NCBI RefSeq assembly: GCF_003001995.1
Contig: NZ_PVNB01000033.1
Location: forward strand, 1 to 42,276
From: Orenia metallireducens
GTDB taxonomy: Bacteria; Bacillota; Halanaerobiia; Halobacteroidales; Halobacteroidaceae
Direction: 5' to 3'
DNA length: 42,276 bases
In this document: one piece after another, positions 8,176-16,113 of the stretch
Layout of the letters: every line of letters starts with the position of its first letter
Position numbering within the stretch: the first letter of the stretch is position 1
Program-made: the position numbers and the translations under genes
Notes under the pieces: generated by a model
The model's input: only the letters and a program-made list of their open reading frames with translations
Databases searched by the model: none
Told to the model about the DNA's origin: nothing

Positions 8176-8340
8176 CTAAAAATATTGATAAGCCTCTCTA
8201 TCTGCTGGTAATCCCTCTTGGGCCAATTTCAAGTTTATCTCTGCCATTTGGCAATAGCCTCTTTTCAATCTCTCTTTTAATTTTTCTCTATCTTCTACCT
8301 TACTATAAACTCTTCTTTTTAGGAATTGGCTTTGACCCAT
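8176..8340 (-). CDS. 54-residue protein resembling an antitoxin C-terminal tail
   Basis: A complete small gene: consensus promoter (8394-8422), GAGGTGA ribosome site nine bases before the ATG at 8338-8340, and an intrinsic terminator after the TAG at 8176-8178. The protein starts MGQSQFLKRRVYSKVEDREK and carries LKRGYCQMAEINLKLAQEGL at residues 26-45. That block matches the toxin-binding tail of the neighbouring antitoxin ([13 protein letters not shown]), while the ribbon-helix-helix domain is absent. It may be a free toxin-binding peptide, a regulator that competes with the antitoxin, or a family of small proteins that share this motif. Its reality as a gene is well supported; its function is inference. 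Confidence 0.8.
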   Translation of the reverse strand: MGQSQFLKRRVYSKVEDREKLKERLKRGYCQMAEINLKLAQEGLPADREAYQYF

Positions 8341-8393
8341 AGTATTTTATCACCTCATAATAAGTTATAACTATACAAAAAGCCACTAAAGTA

Positions 8394-8422
8394 ATTATAT
8401 ATTTTTATATGCCAGATGTCAA
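8394..8422 (-). promoter_or_regulatory. Full-consensus sigma-A promoter of the 54-residue gene
   Basis: On the minus strand the sequence is TTGACA (8417-8422), exactly 17 bp, TATAAT (8394-8399): both hexamers match the sigma-A consensus at all positions. A transcript would start near 8387, leaving a leader of about 47 nt. Confidence 0.85.
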
Positions 8423-8476
8423 TAGAGTGGAAAATTTATTAGTTAGTGCAGACATGTAATTTATTCCAAATACCCT

Positions 8477-10717
8477 TTATAATTTGTAGTAATATCCATT
8501 AGATTTAACATATTCTATTAAATTACTATAAGTTGAATTATTGGCTATAGTAGCAGCATCGCCAATAACAATCAACCTTCTTTTTGCTCTAGTAATAGAG
8601 ACATTTAACCTTCTAAGATCCTTTAAGAAGCCAATATTACCTTGGCGATTACTTCTGACTAATGATAAGATAATCACCTCCTTCTCTCTACCTTGAAAGC
8701 CATCTACAGTATTTATCTCAATCTCTTCACCTTTAAGTAACCTCTTAATCAAAGCAACTTGGGCTTTATAAGGAGAAATTAAAGCAATTTGATTAGAATT
8801 AAGCCCAGCACTGATACCATGTTTGATAATCTCTACACTCAATTCTGCTTCGATTCTATTATAGATAGACTTAGAATCCTGTTTAGAGCGTTCAGGGGCT
8901 TCCATCCCTTGAGTATCGAAGAATATGATCCCTTCTTGACGATTAAAAGCCTGCTCGGCTGGAGAATTTCCTGCAAAGCTATTGATATTTAAATCTTTAA
9001 GACTGATATCTTTGACCTCAGAAGCCACTAGTAAATTACCATTATAGAACTTCTGGCTAGCAAAGTTCATTATCTGCTCATTCATTCTATACTGGGTATT
9101 TAGCATACTCTTAATCTCAGAGCCATGAACATCTAATAACCTTTCAAATAAGGATCTTGCTAGACCTGAACTTTCAGCCTTTTGATTTAATATAGTTGGA
9201 GGTAGCTGCTTATGATCACCAACTAAGATAGCCTTATCTACTTTAACTAAGGGAATCAAGGTAGAAGGCTCTGTAGCTTGGGTAGCTTCATCTACTAATA
9301 ATAAATCAAAGGTCTCTGCTGCTAGAACTTCAGAGCCTGCTGTAGAGTTAGTTGTACAGACTACCTCAGCGTCATCAATTAACTCTTTAACTGCTTCCTC
9401 TTCTAAGCTATCAACTCTTGTGAATAAACTGTCAATCTTATCCTGTAGTTTTAACCATTCACCCATCTCTTTAACCCTCTTAGCAGGAATTCCTCTACTA
9501 CCACGACCATCTTCTGCCAAAGACTTAATTTGACTATTGCTCATCCCTCTTCTCCATCTACCGCTAGGATGGGTATACTTCTTCTGGTCTTCTAGAAGCT
9601 GATAGGCTTCTTCTCTAATTTGCTTAGCCTGTTGATATTTAGGATGTTCGTTAATTAAATAATCAAGGGTATGCTCCCTTAAAAGTGGTGTCACCCTAGC
9701 AGGATGTCCAATCCTTAATACCTTTCTACCCCTTTTGACCAATCGCTCTACCAGATTATCTACAGCTGTATTGGAATCTGCTGTGCCCAAGATACTCTTA
9801 TCTTGCTCAATACTCTGCTCCAAAATCTCAATGGCAGTTACCGTCTTTCCCGTTCCTGGAGGTCCATGGACTAAAAATAAATCTTTGGCTGCTAAAGCAG
9901 CCTTTACTGCTTCTTGTTGTGATGAGTTTAAGAGTTTATTTTTAAGATTAATAGATATATCTTCCCCAAATTCTATATCTTTTAATCCTAATATCTTATC
10001 CCTCAACTCTGCCAGCCTACCTTGAGCAGATTTTAACCTACCCAAAGCCGCTAACATTCTTTGAAAGGTAATATCATTTACATACAAATCTAATCTCAAA
10101 CCCTTACTGTAAATAAATTTGGGTGGTCTCTTGTCAAAAACTACAGTAATAGAATAATTAGTCATCTCTACTACCGTTCCTGTAGGATTATCTTTAGCCA
10201 AAGGATTTGCTTTACTAATCATTACTAAATCTCCCACACCAATCTGAGTATCAGGCAATACCTCTCCCCTTCTCTGTCTAATAAACTTAACTAAGGACTT
10301 TCCAGCAAATCCTTGTCCTTGATCTCTACCCCTTAAATGTAAGATAGCTCGTCCCTTATTCTCCCTTTGCTTTCCAGTTAAATTCTTGATCTCTAGCTCT
10401 TGAATTCTCATCTCTTCTTTGCGTTCTAATTGTACTAAATATCTATAATTATTGACATAATCATCTATATATTCTAATCTCTCTTTAAAATCATTATCGA
10501 TCTCAACCCTAACTTCTTTACCTGCTATCTTATTATTATCCATCACCTTTGCTACTTTTTCAGCAATACTATCATTTATCTCTACCAAAGCAATATTATC
10601 TTGAAAATCAATCTTCCCAATCTGACTAGACTCTATTTTGGCCTCATTAATAAAAGCCCCTACTATATCACCAGGTCCCGTACCTCTAACCAAATCTCTA
10701 ATAACTAAATTAAGCAT
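8477..10717 (-). CDS. SF1B helicase (UPF1/IGHMBP2-like) with N-terminal DbpA-type RNA-binding domain
   Basis: A 746-residue ATP-dependent helicase. Helicase motifs are in order: Walker A GPPGTGKT (285-292), LLLVDEATQ (Walker B), GDHKQLPPT, NTQYRMNEQIM, NTVDGFQGREKEVIILS and RRLNVSITRAKRRL, all typical of the UPF1-like SF1B group. Residues about 1-75 (GTGPGDIVGAFINEAKIES, QIGKIDF, ALVEINDSIAEKVAKVM, GKEVRVE) resemble the RNA-binding domain at the C-terminus of DEAD-box proteins DbpA and CsdA. A beta-rich stalk region follows (about 105-215). The fusion suggests action on structured RNA or RNA-DNA hybrids, perhaps at the ribosome; this is inference. The ATG follows GGGAGTG at a rather long spacing. 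Confidence 0.9.
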   Translation of the reverse strand: MLNLVIRDLVRGTGPGDIVGAFINEAKIESSQIGKIDFQDNIALVEINDSIAEKVAKVMDNNKIAGKEVRVEIDNDFKERLEYIDDYVNNYRYLVQLERKEEMRIQELEIKNLTGKQRENKGRAILHLRGRDQGQGFAGKSLVKFIRQRRGEVLPDTQIGVGDLVMISKANPLAKDNPTGTVVEMTNYSITVVFDKRPPKFIYSKGLRLDLYVNDITFQRMLAALGRLKSAQGRLAELRDKILGLKDIEFGEDISINLKNKLLNSSQQEAVKAALAAKDLFLVHGPPGTGKTVTAIEILEQSIEQDKSILGTADSNTAVDNLVERLVKRGRKVLRIGHPARVTPLLREHTLDYLINEHPKYQQAKQIREEAYQLLEDQKKYTHPSGRWRRGMSNSQIKSLAEDGRGSRGIPAKRVKEMGEWLKLQDKIDSLFTRVDSLEEEAVKELIDDAEVVCTTNSTAGSEVLAAETFDLLLVDEATQATEPSTLIPLVKVDKAILVGDHKQLPPTILNQKAESSGLARSLFERLLDVHGSEIKSMLNTQYRMNEQIMNFASQKFYNGNLLVASEVKDISLKDLNINSFAGNSPAEQAFNRQEGIIFFDTQGMEAPERSKQDSKSIYNRIEAELSVEIIKHGISAGLNSNQIALISPYKAQVALIKRLLKGEEIEINTVDGFQGREKEVIILSLVRSNRQGNIGFLKDLRRLNVSITRAKRRLIVIGDAATIANNSTYSNLIEYVKSNGYYYKL

Positions 10718-10746
10718 ATTATAAACTCTACACTCCCTTCATAAGA

Positions 10747-10770
10747 AAATACACCCATATGGGTGTATTT
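10747..10770. terminator. 24-bp perfect palindrome between CBS and helicase genes
   Basis: aaatacaccc, atat, gggtgtattt is fully symmetrical. On the minus strand TCTTATG follows, so it can act as a weak terminator of the CBS gene; as a duplex it could also be a binding site for a dimeric regulator just upstream of the helicase gene. Confidence 0.6.
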
Positions 10771-10850
10771 ACATTAATGAGTATAGCAAAAAAGTTTATA
10801 ATCGTCAAAAATCTATCAAAATATACTCTACATCTATTTAATTTTTTATA

Positions 10851-10874
10851 CTTAAACTCAGACTTAAACTTAAT
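10851..10874. repeat. 6-bp repeat array (family D) at the end of the CBS gene
   Basis: Four hexads CTTAAA CTCAGA CTTAAA CTTAAT run up to and over the stop codon of the CBS gene (10870-10872). Confidence 0.6.
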
Positions 10875-11325
10875 CTAGTAACCCTTCACTAATACATTTA
10901 ACAATATCTCCACGGCTAACAATACCAACCAATTTACCATCTTCAACTACAGGAACACGATTGACCCCATCTTCAGTTAAGATAGTAGCTATCTCCTCTA
11001 CCTCAGTATCAGGGCTAACAGTTATGACATCTTCTGTCATGATATCCTTAACTTCAACTCCAACCATCTTCTTAAAGTCCTTCTCAAACTTCTCTAAACT
11101 ATCTAAATAGAAGACACTATCCAAGAAATAAACATAGTTAGGAAATTGTAGCTTCTTATCTCGAGTTATTAAATCACCCTCACTAACAATCCCTATTAGC
11201 TTACCATCTTCAACTACTGGTACTCCACTGATTTTATTATCTGTTAATATTTTAGCTACCTCTTTTACAGTCTGTTCAGGTTTTACTGAAACCACTTCTT
11301 TAGTCATGATATCTTTAGCTAGCAT
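10870..11325 (-). CDS. CBS-domain pair protein
   Basis: A 151-residue soluble protein made only of two CBS domains (residues about 1-65 and 92-151). Each starts with a DIMT motif (MLAKDIMTKEVVSVKPEQTV and VKDIMTEDVITVSPDTEV) and ends with GVPVVEDGKLIGIVSEGD or NRVPVVEDGKLVGIVSRGD. Such Bateman modules bind adenine nucleotides (AMP, ATP, c-di-AMP, SAM) and act as sensors. No effector domain is attached, so the partner is unknown. The ATG follows AAGGAGGGG. It is downstream of nnrD/E but separated by a repeat array. Confidence 0.92.
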   Translation of the reverse strand: MLAKDIMTKEVVSVKPEQTVKEVAKILTDNKISGVPVVEDGKLIGIVSEGDLITRDKKLQFPNYVYFLDSVFYLDSLEKFEKDFKKMVGVEVKDIMTEDVITVSPDTEVEEIATILTEDGVNRVPVVEDGKLVGIVSRGDIVKCISEGLLD

Positions 11326-11352
11326 TATAACCCCTCCTTGAATTTAGTAATC

Positions 11353-11494
11353 AGTGACGTGTAACAAGTGACAAGTAACGAGTAAAAAACTTAAGAGTAC
11401 TAAAGCCAAAATTACAAATAAAACCTACACAGCTTTTAGTAACTTAATTTCTTAAGCTCTTTACTCTTTACCAATTACTCGTCACTCATTACTG
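11353..11494. repeat. Inverted pair of 7-bp repeat arrays (family B) overlapping the nnrD/E stop
   Basis: Left arm 11353-11387 reads AGTGACG TGTAACA AGTGACA AGTAACG AGTAAAA. Right arm 11461-11494 reads TTACTCT TTACCAA TTACTCG TCACTCA TTACTG, the same family inverted. The right arm encodes the last residues of NnrD/E (TVMSDE). Confidence 0.8.
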
Positions 11495-13028
11495 TTCTTA
11501 AAGCTTGTGGTAAATAATCTATAATATCACTTGGCAATAAAGAATACTCTGTTAACTCCTCTGCTGCCAAGTCAGCAGCCAAACCATGCAGATATACACC
11601 TATAATAGTAGCAGATCTTCCATCAATACCTTGAGCAAGTAACCCAGAGATTAAACCTGTCAAGACATCTCCACTACCACCAGTAGCCATACCAGAATTA
11701 CCAGTAGAATTCACATAAATCTCTCCCTGAGGAGTAGCTATAATAGTTCTAGCTCCCTTCAAAACCAAGATAACATTATATTCCCTGGCAAAATCCTTAG
11801 CTATCTCAATAGAATTAACTCTGATTGCTTCTATAGGCTGATTAATCAGTCTAGACAGCTCCCCTGGATGAGGGGTTAAAACTGTAGGAGCAGTTCTCCC
11901 TTTTAAAATGTTTAAATCATAAATAACATTTAACCCATCAGCATCAACCACCACAGGCTTGTCTGTCTTTTCCAGAAGATGATTAACAATATAACCAATC
12001 TCATCATTAGCAGTCAAGCCAGGTCCAATTGCCAATACATCTCTATCATTTAGTAGCTTTTTAATCTCAATTACAGACTCCCTTGATAAAATCCCTTCTT
12101 TACTCTCACCTAAAGGATAGGTCATCGCTTCTGTCAGCTTAATCTCTAGGATAGGATTTAAACTCCTTGGAACTCCTAGAGTCACTAGACCAGCACCTAT
12201 TTTTAAGCTTGCCTGAGTAGCCAAGGTTGCCGCCCCAGTCATACCAGTTGACCCAGCTACCAATAATAATTTCCCATAGCTTCCCTTATGACTATCGGCT
12301 GCTCTAATAGGCAGGAGATAATTGACCAACTTAGAGGTGATTAAGTCTATCTTAAACTCTTGCTTAGTAATCACCATCTGAGGAATTCCGATATCCACTA
12401 CCTTTAAATCCCCCACAAAATCTGCTCCTGGATAGAGTATATTCCCTATCTTTGGTAGAGCAAAGGTGATAGTTTCATCAGCTTCAATAGCTGTATCTAC
12501 CACTCTTCCTGTATCTGCTTCTATACCTGAAGGAATATCCACTGCAATTACAGCAGTAGGTGAGTTATTGACCAAAGTAATCACCTCAGGATATAACCCT
12601 CTCAACTCTCCTTTAATTCCTGTACCCAAGAGAGCATCTACTATTAAATCCGCCTTATCTAATAGCAGCTTTAGCTCTAGCACCTCTTCTTTACTACTTA
12701 TCTCCCAGACTTTAGCCTCTAACTTACCTAAAATCTCTAAATTTACCTTAGCATCTCCACTTATGTCTTCTTTCTTGCCTAACAGAATAGTCTTGACTTC
12801 AAACCCCTGCTCTATCAATAATCTACTGACAACAAAACCATCTCCACCATTGTTTCCTCTACCTGCTAAGACGATTACCATGCTACCCTTTAAATCATCT
12901 AACAGTTCTACAGCAGCTTGAGCAACCTCTCTACCTGCATTCTCCATCAGAACTAGACCAGAGATACCAACCTCTTCAATAGTATATCTATCGATCTCTT
13001 TCATCTCAGCCCCTGTTACTACCTTCAT
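11475..13028 (-). CDS. nnr: Bifunctional NAD(P)HX epimerase / ADP-dependent dehydratase NnrD/E
   Basis: A 517-residue fusion that repairs hydrated NADH and NADPH: the N-terminal YjeF_N half (about 1-215) epimerises R- and S-NAD(P)HX, the C-terminal carbohydrate-kinase-like half (about 225-510) dehydrates S-NAD(P)HX using ADP. Seen: AGRGNNGGDGFVVSRLL and the ALLGTGIKGEL region in the N-half; HKGSYGKLLLVAGSTGMTGA, LAIGPGL, TPHPGELSRL and ATGGSGDVLTGLISGL in the C-half. Length matches the common bacterial fusion. The gene starts at an ATG behind GGGGGTG and follows acpS, a frequent pairing. Its last six residues (TVMSDE) are encoded by a 7-bp repeat array, so the original end was probably altered. 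Confidence 0.95.
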   Translation of the reverse strand: MKVVTGAEMKEIDRYTIEEVGISGLVLMENAGREVAQAAVELLDDLKGSMVIVLAGRGNNGGDGFVVSRLLIEQGFEVKTILLGKKEDISGDAKVNLEILGKLEAKVWEISSKEEVLELKLLLDKADLIVDALLGTGIKGELRGLYPEVITLVNNSPTAVIAVDIPSGIEADTGRVVDTAIEADETITFALPKIGNILYPGADFVGDLKVVDIGIPQMVITKQEFKIDLITSKLVNYLLPIRAADSHKGSYGKLLLVAGSTGMTGAATLATQASLKIGAGLVTLGVPRSLNPILEIKLTEAMTYPLGESKEGILSRESVIEIKKLLNDRDVLAIGPGLTANDEIGYIVNHLLEKTDKPVVVDADGLNVIYDLNILKGRTAPTVLTPHPGELSRLINQPIEAIRVNSIEIAKDFAREYNVILVLKGARTIIATPQGEIYVNSTGNSGMATGGSGDVLTGLISGLLAQGIDGRSATIIGVYLHGLAADLAAEELTEYSLLPSDIIDYLPQALRTVMSDE

Positions 13029-13051
13029 TTGAATTCACCCCCAATTAAAAG

Positions 13052-13182
13052 CAATTGATAATTTACAATATACAGTTAAAAGATTAAGTTCTTAAAATGA
13101 ATTTAATCAAAATATTAAGTATCTTATGAATTTGATCTGTTATGATTTTAATTGTCAATTGTAAATTACTCATTGTACATTA
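13052..13182. repeat. Inverted pair of 7-bp repeat arrays (family A) between acpS and nnr
   Basis: Left arm 13052-13079 reads CAATTGA TAATTTA CAATATA CAGTTAA; right arm 13148-13182 reads TTAATTG TCAATTG TAAATTA CTCATTG TACATTA. The arms are inverse copies about 70 bp apart and fill the gap. Confidence 0.78.
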
Positions 13183-13186
13183 GAAG

Positions 13187-13555
13187 TCATATCGCTACTG
13201 CATTTGCAACTGCATAATCTCTACTGTGAGAGATACTAATCATAACCTCTGTTATTCCCTCTTCTTGAGCAAGTTTATTGGCTTGATTGTGCAATACAAC
13301 TTTAGGCTTTCCTAATTCATCTTTAACTATCTCTATATCCTGCCATTTAAAGCCTCTAAAGCCTGTCCCTAAAGCCTTAACTATAGCTTCCTTAGCTGCA
13401 AAGCGACCAGCATAATGAGCCCAAGGAGATTTATGTAACTCACAATAAGCGATCTCACCCTCTGTAAAGAATCTATTCTTAAATCTAGTTTTACTTAAAA
13501 TAGCATCTTTAATCCGTTCAATCTCGATAATATCAATCCCTATCCCCTTCATCAT
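13187..13555 (-). CDS. acpS: Holo-[acyl-carrier-protein] synthase AcpS
   Basis: Transfers 4'-phosphopantetheine from CoA to a serine of acyl carrier protein, activating it for fatty acid synthesis. Diagnostic motifs: GIGIDIIEIERIKDAI at the N-terminus with the Mg-binding Asp, and GRFAAKEAIVKALGTGF with the metal-binding Glu, then ISISHSRDYAVANAVA at the end. The 122-residue length is standard. Two adjacent ATGs (13555 and 13552) follow AAGGAG; the second has the better spacing, so the true protein may lack the first Met. It leads the acpS-nnr pair. Confidence 0.95.
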   Translation of the reverse strand: MMKGIGIDIIEIERIKDAILSKTRFKNRFFTEGEIAYCELHKSPWAHYAGRFAAKEAIVKALGTGFRGFKWQDIEIVKDELGKPKVVLHNQANKLAQEEGITEVMISISHSRDYAVANAVAI

Positions 13556-13703
13556 CTAGCTCCTTATCTATTATCTTCTTCTATAAATAACTTCTACAAA
13601 TTTCCTATTTCTCCTTGCTCTGATCAAAATTTAATTGATATTTAGATTAGATTGTAGTCAATTATCTTTGTTTATATAGAACCACAGTTATTATTTGATA
13701 TCC

Positions 13704-13744
13704 TAAAAAAAATAATCTCCTGAATTTAAATTCAAGGGATTATT
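13704..13744 (-). terminator. Terminator of the 169-residue gene
   Basis: The dyad aataatctcctgaa / ttcaagggattatt (13711-13744) follows the stop codon and runs on the minus strand into a T7 tract (complement of 13704-13710). Confidence 0.85.
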
Positions 13745-13752
13745 GATAACTT

Positions 13753-14262
13753 TTAAAATTTATATTCAGCAGTTGCCTTTAATTCTCCTCTCTGTAGCCT
13801 TAAAGAGATATTATCTTTGAGCTTCGCATTGCTAATTTCAACACTTCGATAAGCATCTAACAACTCCCATGATTTCGTTCCCACAAATGCCATTGAAGAG
13901 ATCATTCCAATAATCTCTTTTCTAGATGGATCTTTATAATCAAAGTCATCATCAAAGCTTAACATCATTATTATAACCTCAATCACCTCTGCATATAAAA
14001 ACTTTCTCCCTCTATCCCAATCGCCTGCATAGTAGTGACCTAAGGATGGAATAGTGGCAAGAACTGTTGCTAACCCTTTATTCTTCTTATTATTTAGATA
14101 TTCTAGTTCAGCCTGATAATCCCACTCTACAGGATAAGAGTTTAACCACTGCCCCTCTTTAAACTCTAGTCTCTTCTCGATATTTATCAGACCTTTAGCT
14201 TCCACTTTGGCTATACTTATTATAATTAATATTAGACCAATGATAACTAAATATCTTTTCAT
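13753..14262 (-). CDS. Small exported or membrane protein of unknown function
   Basis: A 169-residue protein with an N-terminal signal peptide (MKRYLVIIGLILIIISIAKV, cleavage probable after VEA at residue 22). In the middle, ATIPSLGHYYAGDWDRGRKF followed by the hydrophobic LYAEVIEVIIMMLSF resembles the pattern P-x-L-G-x-x-Y-x-G-x-x-x-x-G seen in TM2/DUF5683-type membrane proteins of the cell envelope. A second mildly hydrophobic stretch (IIGMISSMAFVG) follows. The ATG is behind AGAAAGGA. It is a single gene with its own terminator. I do not recognise a function. Confidence 0.75.
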   Translation of the reverse strand: MKRYLVIIGLILIIISIAKVEAKGLINIEKRLEFKEGQWLNSYPVEWDYQAELEYLNNKKNKGLATVLATIPSLGHYYAGDWDRGRKFLYAEVIEVIIMMLSFDDDFDYKDPSRKEIIGMISSMAFVGTKSWELLDAYRSVEISNAKLKDNISLRLQRGELKATAEYKF

Positions 14263-14567
14263 TCTATCAATCCTTTCTATTAATTTATAGTTTAATGTTA
14301 ATTTCTATTAATTTTTATAATTTTCCTCTTTTTTATTGAAATTTATTTTAGCAAAATCAAAATATTTATTTAGATTAGTTAACCAATGAATCCATTAAGA
14401 GAAACTTTATATAACCAAATTATTACAGATTGGAATTAGTTCAATTAAATATTATAATTTTAGCATCTATACCATATTTAAAAATCAAAAATATATTGGT
14501 ATATTTTGAAAACACATGTTAATATTGAAATATATGTTATTATAAAAATAAAAAAGGAGATGTTTTT
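14263..14567. other. AT-rich divergent intergenic region
   Basis: This 305-bp gap separates the minus-strand 169-residue gene from the plus-strand phytase and must hold both promoters. Several TATA-like hexamers are present but none has a convincing -35. A short inverted repeat aaaatata / tatatttt (14488-14495, 14500-14507) lies about 60 bp before the phytase start. The phytase ribosome site AAAAAGGAG is at 14551-14559. Confidence 0.5.
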
Positions 14568-15944
14568 ATGAAGAGTAGTGTATTGAAAAAAATGAAAGGT
14601 TATATTGTTGTTGTGGCTTTGTTAATGACAGTAAGTATATTTGTTTCAAAGGTAAATGCTAATGATAATGTTGTCACAGTCTATCCTACTTTAGAAACAG
14701 AATCTGCTCATAATTTTGGCGATACAGCAGATGATACTTGCATATGGATTCACCCAGAGGATGAAGAACTTAGTTTAATAATTGGTGATGACAAACACGG
14801 AGGGCTTTATGTATGGAATCTAGACGGAACTGAAAGGCAATACACTGAAGTTGAAAGTGACATGAATAATCTTGATATTAGATATAATTTTACTCTGGGA
14901 AATAGAGTAATTGCCCTAATTGGTGTGGTTAATGAGAATAATCAATGCCTTAGTTTCTATACAGTAAATCCTGTTACTAGACAATTAAAGTCTTTAGGTG
15001 ATATTCCTTTATACAAACGCAAACCATATGGTGGTGCTATGTATCATAGTTCTAAGACAGATAAATTTTACTTCTTTGTTAACTGGAAAGATGGCACAGT
15101 TCAGCAATGGGAACTTAATGGAGAAAGTGGCTACATAAATGGAAATATGGTACGTGAATTTAATGTAGGAAGTCAGGTGGAGGGTTGTGTTGCAGATGAT
15201 GAACTTGGAGCCTTCTATATTGGAGAAGAAGAAGTAGGCCTTTGGCGATATGGAGCTGAACCTAAAGATGGTGATAAGCGAACTATGGTTGATTCTACAG
15301 ATTCATCAGCTGGAGGACATCTAACCGCTGATGTTGAAGGTGTTACACTGTATTATTGTAATGATAAGGAAAAAGGCTATCTTATCTGCTCTAGTCAAGG
15401 AAATAGCACTTACCAAATATACAACAGAAAAAATAATGAATATATAGGTACCTTCTCAATAGAAGCAACCGATGAAATTGATAAGACTACTGAAACTGAT
15501 GGCTGTGATGTGACAAACGTTGATTTAGGTGATTTATTCCCAAAAGGCCTATTTATTGCACATGACCATAGCAATGATGGAACAGATTATTCAAATCATA
15601 AACTAGTCCGTTGGGATGATATTGCTGATAAATTAGATCTAGAAGTTGATGATGACTATGACCCAACTGAAGGAGAAAATGAAGGTCCTGATCTTAAAGA
15701 TATAAAAGATAAAAAAATTCATCCAGGTGAAAAAATCAGCTTTAAAATCTATGCAGAAGATGAGGAAGACAATGATATAGACTATTATGCCCTTAACCTT
15801 CCTGATGGCGCTACCTTTGATCCAGTTAATCAAGAATTCAGCTGGGTTCCAAGATATAATCAAACAGGAGATTATGAAATAAAATTTGTAGTAACTGATG
15901 GTTATCAGGTTGATGATGAAACAGTCGATATAAAGGTTAAATAA
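14568..15944 (+). CDS. Secreted beta-propeller phytase with C-terminal Ig-like domain
   Basis: A 458-residue exported enzyme expected to release phosphate from phytate using Ca2+. Residues 1-31 are a signal peptide. Residues about 34-360 carry beta-propeller phytase signatures: DTADDTCIWIHPEDEE, GGLYVWNLDG, RKPYGGAMYH, VEGCVADDELGAFYIGEEEV followed by GLWRYGAEP, ADVEGVTLYY, and TDGCDVTNVDLGDLFPKGLF with IAHDHSND. An acidic linker (DDDYDPTEGENEGPD) leads to a putative Ig-like/cadherin-like domain at about 379-458 (IHPGEKISFKIYAEDEED, GATFDPVNQEFSWVPRYNQT). It is the only plus-strand gene, which, with its isolation, suggests acquisition by transfer. Substrate specificity is inferred from family; the extra domain may bind polymer or surface. 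Confidence 0.92.
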   Translation: MKSSVLKKMKGYIVVVALLMTVSIFVSKVNANDNVVTVYPTLETESAHNFGDTADDTCIWIHPEDEELSLIIGDDKHGGLYVWNLDGTERQYTEVESDMNNLDIRYNFTLGNRVIALIGVVNENNQCLSFYTVNPVTRQLKSLGDIPLYKRKPYGGAMYHSSKTDKFYFFVNWKDGTVQQWELNGESGYINGNMVREFNVGSQVEGCVADDELGAFYIGEEEVGLWRYGAEPKDGDKRTMVDSTDSSAGGHLTADVEGVTLYYCNDKEKGYLICSSQGNSTYQIYNRKNNEYIGTFSIEATDEIDKTTETDGCDVTNVDLGDLFPKGLFIAHDHSNDGTDYSNHKLVRWDDIADKLDLEVDDDYDPTEGENEGPDLKDIKDKKIHPGEKISFKIYAEDEEDNDIDYYALNLPDGATFDPVNQEFSWVPRYNQTGDYEIKFVVTDGYQVDDETVDIKVK

Positions 15945-16057
15945 ATGGATTGATTTTTTAACTATGAACCAACTTGTTTCTTTAAAATCATTCAATAAAT
16001 AGATAAGCAAAAATTTCACATGTTATCTTTATAGTTTGCAAACAAAACACATTAACT

Positions 16058-16113
16058 AATAAATATAAAACCCTTGAAGAATTATATAATTCTTCAAGGG
16101 TTTTATATTTATT
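16058..16113. terminator. 56-bp perfect palindrome: bidirectional terminator
   Basis: The sequence centred on 16085/16086 (outer aataaatataaaaccc, inner ttgaagaattat) is fully symmetrical over 56 bp and has T-rich flanks on both strands. It lies between the convergent phytase and glmS genes and overlaps the glmS stop codon, so it can end both transcripts. Confidence 0.9.

Noticed and set aside
15639-16019. Minus-strand 126-codon hydrophobic reading frame over the end of the phytase gene
   Set aside because: It is the complement of the acidic linker and Ig-like domain; it is F/I-rich without a ribosome site or family match.
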